Below, piece after piece: positions 1-11,824 of a stretch of 56,460 nucleotides of DNA. Below the pieces are notes generated by a model that saw nothing but the letters and a program-made list of their open reading frames with translations, did not search any database and was not told the DNA's origin. Source of the DNA: Vitrella brassicaformis (Eukaryota > Sar > Vitrellaceae); assembly GCA_001179505.1 (NCBI GenBank), contig CDMY01000219.1, forward strand, positions 69,922 to 126,381. The letters run 5' to 3'. The translations under genes and the position numbers were made by a program. Within the stretch, counting starts at the first letter, position 1; each line of letters starts with the position of its first letter.

Positions 1-333
1 CGATACCGACGCATTCATTCGTGTGCCCATGTATGTATGTGTGTGTCAGATTACGTGTTGAGCTTGGTTGAGTTTGAGGCGCTGATGCACCCCAGCAAGG
101 ATGAAGACCTCATGAAACTCGAACTGGACGAAATACTCAACGTGAGCGACCGACCGACCGAAAGCACAGATGCAGCGACACAAAGGCGCACTTGGTTGTT
201 TCCTCTATGCAGGCACAAGATAAGGACTATGACAGGAAAATCAGCTGGGAGGAATTCAGGAGCGACCAGGGTCGGCCAAGCAAGGCAGTTTTTCGCCCGT
301 GTGCAGGATGTTGCATGTTCCCTCTCTGTCTGT
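1..333. repeat. Direct repeat, copy 1 of 2 (second copy 2336-2668)
   Basis: By eye every base from 1 to 333 matches 2336-2668 at a constant offset of 2335. After 333 the two sequences diverge inside a CTGT-rich stretch. The left limit is the window edge, so the duplicate may be longer. The duplicated segment holds two exons and flanking introns of the EF-hand gene at 1790-3077. It is either a recent tandem duplication or a misassembly of a collapsed or haplotypic contig end. Confidence 0.95.
50..270 (+). pseudogene. Truncated duplicate of EF-hand gene exons 3 and 4
   Basis: Copies of exon 3 (50-141) and exon 4 (213-270) of the ER EF-hand gene are intact with their splice sites. The sequence that should follow (exon 5, from 2692 in the parent) is missing after 333. 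No terminal exon or HDEL tail follows. If real DNA rather than an assembly artefact, this is a 3'-truncated gene copy; its 5' part lies outside the window. Confidence 0.75.
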
Positions 334-1247
334 CTCCCCGGCGAAAGTAGGCAGGCACGGATGGAAAGGCGAAGGTGAGGAGCCCCATGGTGCCTGTGTG
401 TGTGTACGTCAGGTTGCGATGGGAAGCTCGTGTGCCACGGTAGCTGCCGGAAGCTTCCGACGCGGAAGTGTCTGCCATCAACGAAATTTCCCTTCAAGTG
501 CAGGCAAGTCTCCCCAGGTGGCTCTCATCATTGAATCGATTGCTGCCCCAATGTAATCCAAATCTGTGCAGCTGCAAGTTTGTGGGGCTGGCCCTGGCGC
601 AGGCCAAGAAGTGAAACAATCGATGAACCAGATGACGACCTCACTGCGCACTCAACGGCCGTGACGCGTGCATGTTTGCTGACGCTCGCCTTTCTGTCTG
701 AATCGTCATGCGTCGATGTCCACAGTATCATTGGTCGCCATGATTCTCCCGCCCGCCCATGTGGGCGTCCCGAAGACGCAGCCAACACGGACAGAAATGC
801 GGGAGGCACATTTCTGCCCGGATCAGCCACGCCTTCCAGACGCACACATAGGCAGGGCAGCCAGTCGAATGAAGAGCTCTCTCAAAGTTGAACGAGCAGC
901 ACAGCACGCACAGTACGGAACAATGTGTTCAGACAGACAGTCCACCTCAAGCAAGCCTTGTCTTCTGCCCGTGCATCCAATCACAGCCATCTCCCGCGTG
1001 CACACCCGCCGAACGATGGCACATGCAGTGAGCAATGTCGCTCACTCCCGCGCATCGGTCGACCTGAGCCCACGCTGTGGACATGGCTGCACATGAATCA
1101 CACGGACAAGATAGGAAACCCAGTCGATTCCCCCTCTCTCACCCACCCAGGTAGTAACTTACGTGACGCCTAATTGCGTCATGACACTCCCAAGACAAGA
1201 CCAACACAAACCGGGCCTGCCCTCCCTCCCTCCCTCACCGGCCGCTT
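334..1247. other. No supported gene
   Basis: Open frames here are short, lack convincing splice sites and read as low-grade composition on both strands. There are short TG and CACA runs only. The end of the minus-strand gene at 1248 borders it on the right. I see no RNA gene. Confidence 0.5.
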
Positions 1248-1604
1248 TCATTTGGCCTCAATCTTTTTGTCTCCCTCCCCAATCGCCTTCCCCCCCTCGG
1301 GCAGCGCCTTGCCTGCGAGGCTGCCATACGGCCCCGACGCAGGCTGAGTGAGCGACAGCGTCTTGGTGTGGAGGAACTCGAGATCTGCGTCGAGGACCTC
1401 GGGGTTCTGCGCGACGGTGGGGATGAGGGCCTCCCTCAGCAGCAGGTGTGTCTGGCAGTCGTACTTCTCCCAGGCGTGCTGCAGGGTGAAGTTGGTGTAG
1501 CGTGAGAGGGGCTCGGCGGTGGGAGGGGCGGCTCTGTGCTTCTGGAAGGCGCGCTGCCACCGAAAAATGTGAGCGAACTCCTTGGCCAGCTCCTTGCCTG
1601 CCAT
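1248..1604 (-). CDS. Small conserved-looking protein, 118 aa, function unknown
   Basis: The open frame is continuous from an ATG at 1604 to a stop at 1248. The ATG sits two bases after a good acceptor (ccatgcag), and a donor-like TTCAG/gtgag lies upstream near 1680, so I infer a 5'-UTR intron. The protein begins MAGKELAKEF, is rich in aromatic and basic residues in its first half, and ends in a Gly/Lys-rich tail. No signal peptide or membrane segment is visible. I do not recognise the family; a mitochondrial accessory subunit is possible by size and charge but is a guess. It is divergent to the EF-hand gene, sharing a promoter of under 200 bp. Confidence 0.6.
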   Translation of the reverse strand: MAGKELAKEFAHIFRWQRAFQKHRAAPPTAEPLSRYTNFTLQHAWEKYDCQTHLLLREALIPTVAQNPEVLDADLEFLHTKTLSLTQPASGPYGSLAGKALPEGGKAIGEGDKKIEAK

Positions 1605-1748
1605 CTCTGCATGGAACGAACGACACACACTAGAGCTCAGGCGGGTGTGCTCTGCAGGGGAGATCTCACCCCTCCCTTCTCACCTGAAGATCTGAGCTCC
1701 CTTCAGCCGGTCAAAACCATTTGATTGACTTCCAGTGGTTCCCGCAGC

Positions 1749-1757
1749 GAAGCTCGC
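1749..1757 (+). promoter_or_regulatory. AGCTCGC promoter-like motif
   Basis: GAAGCTCGC lies 33 bp before the ATG of the EF-hand gene, in the same orientation relative to the gene as the other copies listed in this annotation. Confidence 0.45.
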
Positions 1758-1789
1758 GCCGCTGAGAGAGGAGAAAAGACCCTATTCCG

Positions 1790-3077
1790 ATGCCTTTTTC
1801 AAGAGCAGCGCTGCATCCAAGAGTCCGTCTGTTCGCCATCACAATCTTTCTCGTTCTGTTGCGGCCGCTGCCGGCGCAGCCGACTGGAGAAGAGGAGGAT
1901 GAGTCGATGCCCTTCAACAGCGCCAGTGCGGTGCTTGGGCTCTCGTCTGACGAGCTGAAGGACAGGATAACCAAGATCTTCCCTCTGATTGACACGGACG
2001 GCGACGGCGTGCTGTCGCGGGATGAGATAGTCGAGTGGCTGAGGAGAATCAACGAGAAGGTGACGCAGCGGCAGACGCGGCTCGAATATGACGCGATTGA
2101 CAAGGACAGTGACGGCAGGGTGACGCTGGCGGAGGTGCGGGAGTCCTACTACGGCGAGAATCAACACGAAGACGATGAAGCCATGGTCAGTCATAGTCGC
2201 GCAGTGCACTCATTCGTCCCCCTGCGTGTACATGGTTATCCTCGTTTGCTTTCTATCAGGCGGACGTCAAGAAGAGATTTGAAGTAGCTGACAAAGACCA
2301 GGGTGAGATTCGCCCCGCGCGCACCAACAGCGGGCCGATACCGACGCATTCATTCGTGTGCCCATGTATGTATGTGTGTGTCAGATTACGTGTTGAGCTT
2401 GGTTGAGTTTGAGGCGCTGATGCACCCCAGCAAGGATGAAGACCTCATGAAACTCGAACTGGACGAAATACTCAACGTGAGCGACCGACCGACCGAAAGC
2501 ACAGATGCAGCGACACAAAGGCGCACTTGGTTGTTTCCTCTATGCAGGCACAAGATAAGGACTATGACAGGAAAATCAGCTGGGAGGAATTCAGGAGCGA
2601 CCAGGGTCGGCCAAGCAAGGCAGTTTTTCGCCCGTGTGCAGGATGTTGCATGTTCCCTCTCTGTCTGTGCCTGTGTGCGTGTGTTATGTAGATGAAGATG
2701 TGAAGGTGCTTGAGGACGAGTTTCGGCAGTACGATCGCGACGGCGACCAGTACATAGACGAGGACGACATACGGGCGCTGCTCGATGACCAGGGGCCCGA
2801 AACAGTCGAAAAGGACGCAGATGAACTCATCGCAGACACGTTCGGACCAGGTCAGTGCCTGTCTGTCTGTCTGGATGGATGGATGGATGGCACTGTCTTG
2901 TGTTGTGTTATGCTGTGTGCAGAAGCGTCATCGATCTCGCTGACGTCGCTGCTTGAGAAGCTTGACGCGGTAGTGCAATCGAGGCTGACGGACTACGGGG
3001 AGCTCCTGCGCTTCCCTGCCGAATACGACCTCACCGTCTCGTTCGACGAACCTATCATCCAACATGACGAGCTCTGA
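1790..3077 (+). CDS. ER-lumenal multi-EF-hand protein (calumenin/reticulocalbin, CREC-like)
   Basis: Six exons (1790-2185, 2260-2302, 2385-2476, 2548-2605, 2692-2850, 2923-3077) join in phase to 300 residues, the usual CREC length. The N-terminus is a signal peptide (hydrophobic core FAITIFLVLL, then a Gln-Pro cleavage region). Five EF-hand loops are readable: DTDGDGVLSRDE, DKDSDGRVTLAE, DKDQDYVLSLVE, DKDYDRKISWEE and DRDGDQYIDEDD. A sixth near the C-terminus is degenerate. The last four residues are HDEL, the ER retrieval signal. Known family members are Ca-binding chaperone-like proteins of the secretory pathway; I infer the same role. Exons 3-4 are duplicated at positions 1-333. Confidence 0.93.
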
Positions 3078-3499
3078 CCAATGGCGGCTCTCGGGCCTCC
3101 TTCCGTTCTGTGTATTTATTTGTCATCGTGGCCTGGCCATCGGTCGTGTCGTGTGTATCGGTGTGCTGTCTGTCCGAACGTGTCGTTTTTGCCAATGGCG
3201 GGCTGGGGGTGGCAGAGAGGGAGGGAGGAAGGGAGGCAGGAGTGCATGAGGTTTGTGCAGCTGGTTCTTCGTCCTGTCCGTGTACCTACCGACTGATGTA
3301 GGTGCGGTCCTGTGAATATGTGTGGCTCTGCGTGTGACATCCAATCTGCCTGTCTGCCTGTCCATGGGTGATTTTAACGCATTCTCCTGTCTCTCAGCCA
3401 GGAAGCATCTTGGCGCACACCTGGCCAAATGAATCGCATTGGTGAATCGCATGCTGAAGTGGCCCACGAAGCCCCCACCACGAGAGACGGGAACAGAGA

Positions 3500-6400
3500 A
3501 TGGCGTGCCAGTGGACCGACAAGCGGCCGGCCAGAGAGCCTGTAGATGTGAGTGATGCCCTGTCTGACAGCCTGATGCGAAGGAGGACCACGAGCTCAGC
3601 GGAAGGGGATACTTTTGATGACATCCCGGCATCGCCAGGACCCAGCTCGGATGTCAGCTGCAGTTCAATGACGCTTCCCATTGCTGCCGTCGGGCTGCAG
3701 CCCTTCCCCGAGAGCGGTGTGCCGGGCCCCATCAGCTGCATCCCGCTGCAGCATCTCGCTGGCGGCCTTCCTGGAGGGGCGCAGTACATCCTGCTGCAGC
3801 CTGTGGCCTTCAACCCCGAGACGGCCCACCAGATGTCACAGTCCGTCTCACTCTCCAATCTGAGCGTCTCTGCCTCCGTCGATTCCGGGTATGATGCTTG
3901 CTTTGACGGCGGCGAGTCAAACGAGCTCGAAGACCTCATTGACCTATCATCGCCTGGAGATGATTCCACTCTGACGCCAGCCCCTCGCGAGCCGCCTCCC
4001 CCTGCGGCCGATGATCAGTTTGTTGAGTTTGCAGCTAGTGCATTGGGGGTCAGCCTTGAGCAGCTGCAAAACAGTCCCTGCTGGAGGCAGATGGAGCTGC
4101 AAGACATGTACGCCCAGGCGCTGAAGGAGGGACGGCTGGGGAAGCAACAGACCAACAAAAACAGCAAAGCCCGCCCTGTGGTGAATCGGCTGCCTCTCGA
4201 GACACTGGCGCGCCCCCCCAGGCTGACGAGCAGGGCCGCTTATCAGGGCGTGAGACCGTTCGCCGCCTGAGCGCAATCGAGAGTGAAGGCAGCCTGGTGT
4301 TCTCTCTCACTTCGGGCAGCAGTGACCCGGACACTCGCTCGGACTCCCCAGCTACAAGGTCGCCACGAGGCCACAGCCGACAGGCAGCAGGAGCACCAGC
4401 AATCAGCCGCCCGTCCTGCTCATCGTCTGCTGCCCCTCCAAAGCCCCCCCATCATCTCGCCACCTCTCATTGGCGATGCGTCAGAGTCCGCCGCCTCATG
4501 GCGCACGCACCCGTCCTCCATCGACTCCATCCCACTGCTGCCACCGCCCAAGAGGAGGACACAGCCAAGGCCGCCTCCCTTGAATACCAACAAGACCATT
4601 AGGCGGGTGCCTGATAGTGGACCGGGAGGCCTCGAGCACAGAGAGAAGAGAGAGGCTTCACCTTGGATGGGCCTCACCCACACATCCAAGAGAGGACACC
4701 TTGCTGTTGTCTCGAGTGGCGAGGCTTGCCATCCGCCGCCTGCTGATGAAGTGCTGCCGAGGCGCTACAAGAGGCTTACGCACAACAGAGCGCCAGAGGC
4801 GACGGTGGCGGTCATCAGCAGCTGCGGTCCTCCTAACTCCCCCATCTTCAAGGACTACCGAGACACGCCAAACGAGTCGCAAAACCACGGCCGTGTGCTG
4901 CCCCTCCGATGGAGCAGAAACCAACTGCAGGGCGGATCGAAGATATTTCAGAAGATATTCCAACACGGACTGCAGTCCCTGCAGGCATCTCCACTGGCAG
5001 CATCAGCTTGTTCGCCATCCACCAGCCCCACCCTTAGCCACACGTCATTCAACTCGCCCCAGGCTGCCCAGCCTGAGGTCTACGCGCCTTACGCCACCCT
5101 CCGGAAGCAGAGACACAGAAACATCGCCCCACACGCACCCAGCACGAGGCCACTCAAGCAACAACAACAATACCATGACCAGCCGCAGCAGCCGCAGCCG
5201 CAGCCGGAAAATGAAGCGATGTTTGCACCCCTGCCCCCTCCCCGAACGGCGCCCGTCCCTGTGAGCCAAACCCCTGTCATCAGCAAGAAGTCTGGCCATA
5301 AACCAGTGCAACGCAACGCCACGCAATCCTCAGCCCCCCCTCGCGCAGCGAAACACTCCCCGATGAATCGCAGCCAGTCGGCTTCCCGACAAAAAAGACG
5401 AGACAACAGCACCAGCAAGCGAGCTCCACAGCCACAGCCACAGCCAATGCCGGTGCCAATGCCGGCGGTGCGCCACTGCATCCCATCGCTGCCGCCTGCC
5501 GTGGAGGCGCAGCCTTCATCTCCATTGTGGTCGTCGCCACGGGAGGACCTGCCGAGGCCAAGAGAGAGGGGGGCAGGTGCAGCTGCAGCTGCAGCTGCAG
5601 TGGCAGTGGTGGGTGGCTGCTGTGAGCCGTGTCCGATGGGCAATGAGCAGGGGCGGTTTGAGGCCACCTGCTGGGAGACCAAAGCAGCTGAGACAAAGGT
5701 TGCGGAGGCACCGAAGAGAGACGATTCGCCTGACAGTGAGCAAGAGGACGAGAAGAGGATGGCAGAGAGGGGGAGGGATGTTCATTCATCCATGAATTCA
5801 GCATGGTTGGTGTGGAGTCGCATTCCCCCTCTCCCCCCCTCCCCCCCAAGACAGCAGCAGCAGCAGCACCACCAGCAGCGGGCCGCTCCTGCTCCGCCTC
5901 CTGCGCGTCCCGTGCGTCCATTTCCGTTTGTGTCTCTGCCGCCGCGCCGTGTGCTGCAGATTCTTTCCTGCCTGCGCACAGGAGAGCTCTTCGCACTCAA
6001 ATGCGTCAAGAGAAGCTTCGCCACTGGGTGCACAGGTGGGGCGGACCAGACAGGTGCGTGTCTGCAGGTGACATGGAGAGTGTGTGATTGTGTGTGATTG
6101 TGTGTGTCAGTGCGTGATGGGCCTTGCCTGCGACACGTCTTCCCGAATTTGGCCTTCAGGTACCTACATATGGCTGATGAGATATGTGTGGATGGGAGCA
6201 CCTGCCTCAGTCATGACCTGCCTGTCTTCAGGGAGGGGAGTCTGCCCGCCGAGCCACACCGACTCCTCGATCGTGCGTACCTGCCTGCTGTCGTCTGCAT
6301 TGAGGTGTGGATGCCTGTATGTGTCCGTGTGTGTGCTCGCGGAGAGATGGTCATGGGTTTCTGTTTCTGTGTGCTTGTCTGCAGCTGTCGAGTGAGTCAC

Positions 6401-7339
6401 TGCCTCAGCCCTTCGTCGAGGAGCTCCTGCGTCGCCTAAGCCTCACCAGCAAACTGCAGATGCACAGCATCACTGTCACAGGTCAGCCTGGCTGGCTGGC
6501 TGGCTGGCTGCATCGTGCCTCTCCCATATCATGGTGATGTCTCTCCGCTCGTGCTTCGCTTCAGTCCCGCTGTCTCAAGGGGCGCTTTCACACCTGTCGG
6601 CTGTCATCACGCGAAGCCCACAGCTGCACACCTTTGTCTTCTCCGGTACACACAGCCAGGAAGAGTGACAATGAAGTCACGTTACTAATCTCTTGGTGAC
6701 GATGCACACGTCTCTCTGCGGCAGGTGCTGGGCACACCCACCACGACAACGAGCCGCGCTTCCCCACTATGCTGTCGGATGCCCTCCACCACTGCCGGCG
6801 GCTGCGTCGGCTCGAGCTTCCGGACAACGACATGGGAGCGGCAGACATGAGGCGAGTGAGGGATATCGTTCGCCGCTGTGGGAAGACTCTTGAGACACTC
6901 GTGCTGAGAGGCAACCCCATCGGTGAGCGAGACACAGACGCAGGGGGAGAACGAAACAAGGAAGTTTCGGTATTTGACAGGTTGTGGAGGGATTGAGGAG
7001 CTGTCAGCGGGCATTGACAAGCAGACATGTCGGAACCTCACTCTCCTTGATATTCGCAGGTCAACATGACAGCTCGCCTCGACATTCACACGCAAAAACA
7101 CTTGTCTCTCTCTTCGCAACACGTGCGGCATCGAGCTACGGGGCCTGCAGCGACTGCTTGACCTGTTTCTTGATGATGATGATGACGGTCGTCACGCCGA
7201 GTCGTCGCATCGTCAGAGCACCCCCACAGTGCTGATGGAGGGCAACTTTCGGGCCATGTCTCGCTCGTCGCTGGCGCCGCTCCTGCCCTCGCTTGAGGTG
7301 TTGGACGGGCGTAACCATGACCATGAGCAGGCCCAGTGA
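3500..7339 (+). CDS. Large F-box/leucine-rich-repeat protein with disordered N-terminal half
   Basis: The first exon (3500 to about 6053) encodes roughly 850 low-complexity residues rich in Ser, Pro, Gln and Ala. It ends in an F-box-like stretch, LPPRRVLQILSCLRTGELF. Exons 6160-6272, 6385-6481, 6565-6645, 6725-6922 and 6981-7059 follow in phase and encode leucine-rich repeats, e.g. LRRLELPDNDMG and LETLVLRGNPIG. The C-terminal reading to the TGA at 7337-7339 is clear, but its junction with 7059 is unresolved. The frame breaks at two 7-C runs, about 4213 and 4443, in opposite directions. I read these as compensating indels in one gene rather than two genes (3500-4270 and 4283 onward). F-box/LRR proteins are substrate adaptors of SCF ubiquitin ligases; that role is inferred. 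Confidence 0.7.
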
Positions 7340-7871
7340 TCATCATGACTGTACGTGTGTACGTGTGTGCGTGTTTTGCGTTGGGTAGGGGGAGGGGCGA
7401 TGTTGTTGAGCTATCTGTCACGTCTGTAGAGGGATTTGCTGATGAGTGGTAGCCAGTAGACAACAGAGGGTTGTTGAGTGACTGCAGGTAGGCAGGTGAT
7501 ACATGTGATGCTTCACGAACGAATGGCATGCACGATCGAGTCAGTCGAGTGTGCGTGTATGTGTATACCTTTGCAGTCAGTGACGTGCAGCACGGACACA
7601 TACACGAAGGTAGACACGAACACACGTACACATAAAAGGAGTTGGTGACGACTTGTCGCGTCAAAACTGTGAGCCGTCACGGAACGGATGACCGCATGGA
7701 GGGCACAAAACGCAAAACCGACAGCGAACTATCTGTCGCTGCATGGTACGTGTCACGTCAAGACCGGTACACCACAGGTCGCCATCACACACACACATCC
7801 CCACAAACATTGCGATCGGCACATATCACGGCAAGGGAGGGAGGCGGGGAAAAAGCCCCTCCATCTGTCAG
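7340..7871. other. Spacer between convergent genes
   Basis: This is the shared 3' region of the F-box/LRR gene and the amine oxidase gene. It holds TG-rich and CACA-rich stretches. No gene or RNA structure is supported. Confidence 0.5.
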
Positions 7872-10105
7872 TCACAGCTGCCCCCCACTGTCCAAGAGCA
7901 CGTCACCACTCCCACCCCCATCGCCCACCTCTGGTGCTGGCGTTGTCAAGTCCTCTGATCGATCTTCCCATGGACGATGCCCCCATGGGTACGCCAGCCC
8001 AAAGTACCTCTCCAGCACCCGATCAGCCATCTGCAGGCTCCCCTCGGCCCACCCCTGAACGTCACTGTAGGCCTCATTCACCAGATAGATCGGCACACCG
8101 GCCGAAGCGAACGGGTCGGCTGCCAGGTCGGCCAGGGGAGCCTCGCACGAGCAGCATGATCGTGAGTGGCACTCCGCCGCGCCCCACCGGTGCCACCCTG
8201 CGCCGTGGCCGCGCGTGTCGGGATACCACGAGGACAGGACGGCAAAGGACGGCTTCAGAGACAATGTTTGCTTGTAGAGGGAAAGCTGAAAGACATCACA
8301 TCGAGGGGCAATTGTGTTGGGTGATGCAGGGGATGTGTTGGGTTCTGAATCGATGTGGGTACCGATTTGTTTTGCAGCCCCTCTCGGTGGAAATCAACCA
8401 CCCTTCTGTGTGCATGGTCTAACAACAGGGCGCATCCCCGTGGCATTTGTCTGTGCGTCATCATTGTGTCTTGGTTTACCCAAGAAGAGTTGCCCCTCCG
8501 GGGTGTCGTGGTCGATGATGGTGTACGGCGCCCCCCTCTCGCGCTGGAAGCGCCGGAAGAACTGCACACACCACATGCATTCATGCATAGACACACAGGT
8601 GGATGGGATAGGTGATCGTCTGTTCGCACCCTTGCAGTCTCTCCCGCCTCGTCATGCTCATAGACCGCCAGAAGAAACCCATAGCACTCCTCTGTGGCGT
8701 TGGAGCCACCGCGGCATCTAATATGCCCATCATGGTATCGACCTACACACACACACACACACACAGAGGCATTCACCCACCCATCCGTGTCTGTCTGTCT
8801 GTCTGTCTGTCTGTCAATGCCGGCGCACCTTTAAGCAGCATGTGTTGGGAGTCCCCCTCCTGGCTGAAGTCGCCTCCCACCAGATGCAGTTTGGTCTGCC
8901 ACCATGCGTCAGAGTAGTAGAGGTACAGCTTCGTCACCGTCTCCCCCTCAAGTGTATGCAGCGCCTTCCACCTCTCGACCGTCATCATCGTGGCCGGCAG
9001 ATCGCTCTCGCGTAGCACCTCCAGCAACGGACGCACCGGCACGTTCAGGACCACGCGGTCCGCCCGCACATGAACGTCATTCGCAAAGGAAAGTGTGATG
9101 GGGCCCTCCTCTTCGCTAGACACATTCAGCCGAGTGAGCTTGTGTCGCGGGAAGGTCCTGATCCCCAGAGGGACGGTCTTGTTGACTAGTGTTTCCACCA
9201 TGACGATCAGGCCGGCGTTGGCCCCATCGCTGTCGACGAGTTTGTAGCGCTGGCAGTCGAGAGGGTTGTAGCACGACACATTGAGACGTAGGGTTTCCTT
9301 CAATGCCCACATCGTCGGTGTGTGCGCCGGCCAGATGCGGTAAGCTCCCGGCTCAACCACAAGATCGCGATACTGTCCCAGGCCTCGCAACGACATGATG
9401 CGACCGCTGAACCACACCGCACGCGCGCACACACACGGTTCGTCCGATTGTAATGGCCGACTCTCCGTCTAGCTCACCCGAGTCTGCTGGTCATCTCGAA
9501 CATGCAGATGTCTCTGCCAGTGTAGTTGCCTTCCTTGAGCAGCCGCCAGGCCACATACGCCCCGCCAATCCCCGCACCGACAATCGCCACCCGACACCCA
9601 TCTGTGTCGGCCAGGTCCGACGAGGGCAGGTCTGCCGTCTTGCGGGGGCAGTAGGTGGGTCTGTGGGGATAGCTGCAATCCTCCTCGTAGCCCAGGGCGG
9701 CCAGCAGTGATGCCCTCGAGTACGGGAGGGCCTCATCTGGCCTCACGAAGAGAGAAGGGTGGGACGAGGGGGCATCGCAAGGGGCAGAGGGCGAGTACAA
9801 GTAACGGTTGACGAGAAGGAGCAGGCCGACGACTGCAGCATAGCAGCACGCACAGAGCAGCAGTGCAGAGTGCGGTGAGTCAGTCGATGCGCGTGGTTTG
9901 CTGGCTTACATAATATAGGCAAAGCAGCCAGATGGACCCTCCAATCTAGCCAGGATGGACATTGCCTCTCAAGTGGAGTGTCTGGCGTGGGCGGGCGTGG
10001 TTCATCGTCATCCCTGTCAACAGCGTCCACCGATGCATATGCAGCAGATGAGTCCTGGATCTTCATCTGGAAGTCGCCCCTGGCAGCCGACGGTGAAGAC
10101 CTCAT
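7872..10105 (-). CDS. Membrane-anchored FAD-dependent amine oxidase-like protein
   Basis: Exons 10105-9910, 9832-9478, 9406-8829, 8742-8630 and 8561-8480 join in phase. The last exon (about 8282-7872) is clear in content, but its junction is unresolved and a small exon may lie near 8400. The spliced first junction creates a signal-anchor (LAALPILFVGLLLLVN) near residue 65. Next come the dinucleotide-binding motif VAIVGAGIGGAYVAWRLL, the second FAD motif MTSRLGGRI made across a splice, and the C-terminal FAD segment NEAYSDVQGWAEGSLQMAD. This is the flavin monoamine/L-amino-acid oxidase family, which oxidises amines with release of H2O2. The substrate cannot be told. It is divergent from the NADAR fusion gene with 156 bp between start codons. 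Confidence 0.85.
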
Positions 10106-10141
10106 CCTTGTAAAAGCTTGTCCCTTCTCTCTGGCGGTAAG

Positions 10142-10151
10142 TGCGAGCTTG
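10142..10151 (-). promoter_or_regulatory. CAAGCTCGCA promoter-like motif
   Basis: The motif reads CAAGCTCGCA on the minus strand, 37 bp before the chosen ATG of the amine oxidase gene at 10105. It also lies in the 156-bp divergent promoter of the NADAR-FHA-RRM gene. Its position argues against an alternative start at about 10160, which would place it inside the coding region. Confidence 0.55.
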
Positions 10152-10261
10152 AAAGCGATCATACCCCACCTCCTTCCTCTCGTTTTGCCTGCTTGAGAGG
10201 CATCGTTCTCGAGTGCAGATCTTGAACAGATCTTCCTCGGAAAGCGAAGCAAAAAGCAGAG

Positions 10262-11788
10262 ATGTCCCGCGCCAAACTCGCTGGCGCCGACCCAGCAGCC
10301 ATCTTTCTTCGCATCGACGCATTCAAGGGCCAATACGAGTTTCTCAGCAACGACTATCCATCAGAGGTCGTCTTTGACCGTGTGCCCTTCAAGTCAGCGA
10401 CCCACGCGATTCTTGCTGTGCGATTCTCGGGCAAGGCGGCGGAGATCTGCGAGTGCGAGACCGCCGCGGAGGCGATGGACAGAGTCAAGGATGCTCAGGT
10501 GAGTGGTGTGTGCGCTTGATTGACTGATTGATGCCGTGAATGAGTTTGGTGGCTATTTGGTACTGCTGCTGTTGGCTGCAGGAGAGGGACGACTGGGAGT
10601 CCGGTCGGCTCAAGTGGATGGAGCAGATCTTACGCGACAAGTTCAGGCGCTCGGCGGGTATGTAACAGATGAATCAAGGCAGGCACGCACAAACCAAACC
10701 AATCCCATGAGGTTCCTACTGCTCTGTGCACATACGTGTGTTGTGTTGTGTTTCCGTTGATCAGAGTTGCGGACCAAGCTGAAGGAGACGGGCGGCCGGC
10801 TGCTGGTGTGGGCCAACGCCAGCGATGCCTTCTTCGGTGAGGTGGACGGCCGAGGGCAGAACCAGCTGGGGAGGATACTCATGAGGATCCGCACTGACAT
10901 CAGAAACGACACCGAGCTCGAGAGTGAGCAGACAACATGCCTGGGAGGGTGGATGAATGTCTGAGGGCCATGTGTTCTCTGTCAGCATGGCTGGCGCTGT
11001 GTCACGACCTGGAGGAGGACAACAATGCGCGGCCGCTGCTGCAGCTGATCGAGACGAAGCCTGACCACGAGAACCCACTGGGTGCGAACAGACCAGAGAT
11101 CAGCATGTGTGTTGAATGGATGGATGGATGGATGGGTGGGTGTCCTGCACTGCTGCAGGTGAGCATGCGCTCGACGGAGAGCCGTACTTCTTTCTGGGCA
11201 AGAACCCCGAGACCTGTCAAGTCGTCGCTCTGCACCCCTCCATCTCCCGCACACACGCCCTCATCGCCCTCACAAAGGTCCGTGAGTGGGTTGTTCGTCA
11301 CAACGGTTGTCTGTTCTCATCTCTCTGTGCGTGTGCATGGCATGGGTGTCTGTCTATGTGTCGCAGGCGGGTCCCGTCTTGATGGATCTTAACTCAAAGG
11401 CGGGCACCAAGCTGAACGGCGAGCGGCTGCCGCACCACCACGTGGGCTTCCCTCTCAAGACCTCCGACACCATCACTCTCGGCGCATCCACACGCTCATA
11501 CCAAGTCAAGGTCAGTCTGCCAGAGAGAGAATGAGAATCAACGAGGTTCTGTCTGTCTGTCAATGTGTGTGTGGTCTGGCGGGTGTGTCAGGTGGACAGC
11601 GGCCGTGTGGTGGCCTATTTGGAATCGCGGCAGAAGGAGCTGCGGCGTGAGGTGCAGATGCTCGACAGGAAGATGCAGGACCCACTAGCAGCCGTCAAGG
11701 ACGAGACCAAACAAGAGGCCACCGTACGCAGACAGACACGAAGCGACAGACAGACAGCCAGACAGACAGACAGACAGGTGCGCGCTGC

Positions 11789-11824
<36 letters not shown>

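Noticed and set aside
4283-6097. A separate gene starting at 4283 in the F-box region
   Set aside because: The stop before it and the frame change are better explained by indels at two C runs. The intervening frame is open and protein-like, and the downstream splice phases support one gene.
8741-8818. (CA)n and (CTGT)n runs as a CRISPR-like or functional array
   Set aside because: They are simple intron microsatellites of a kind found throughout the window; there are no spacers.
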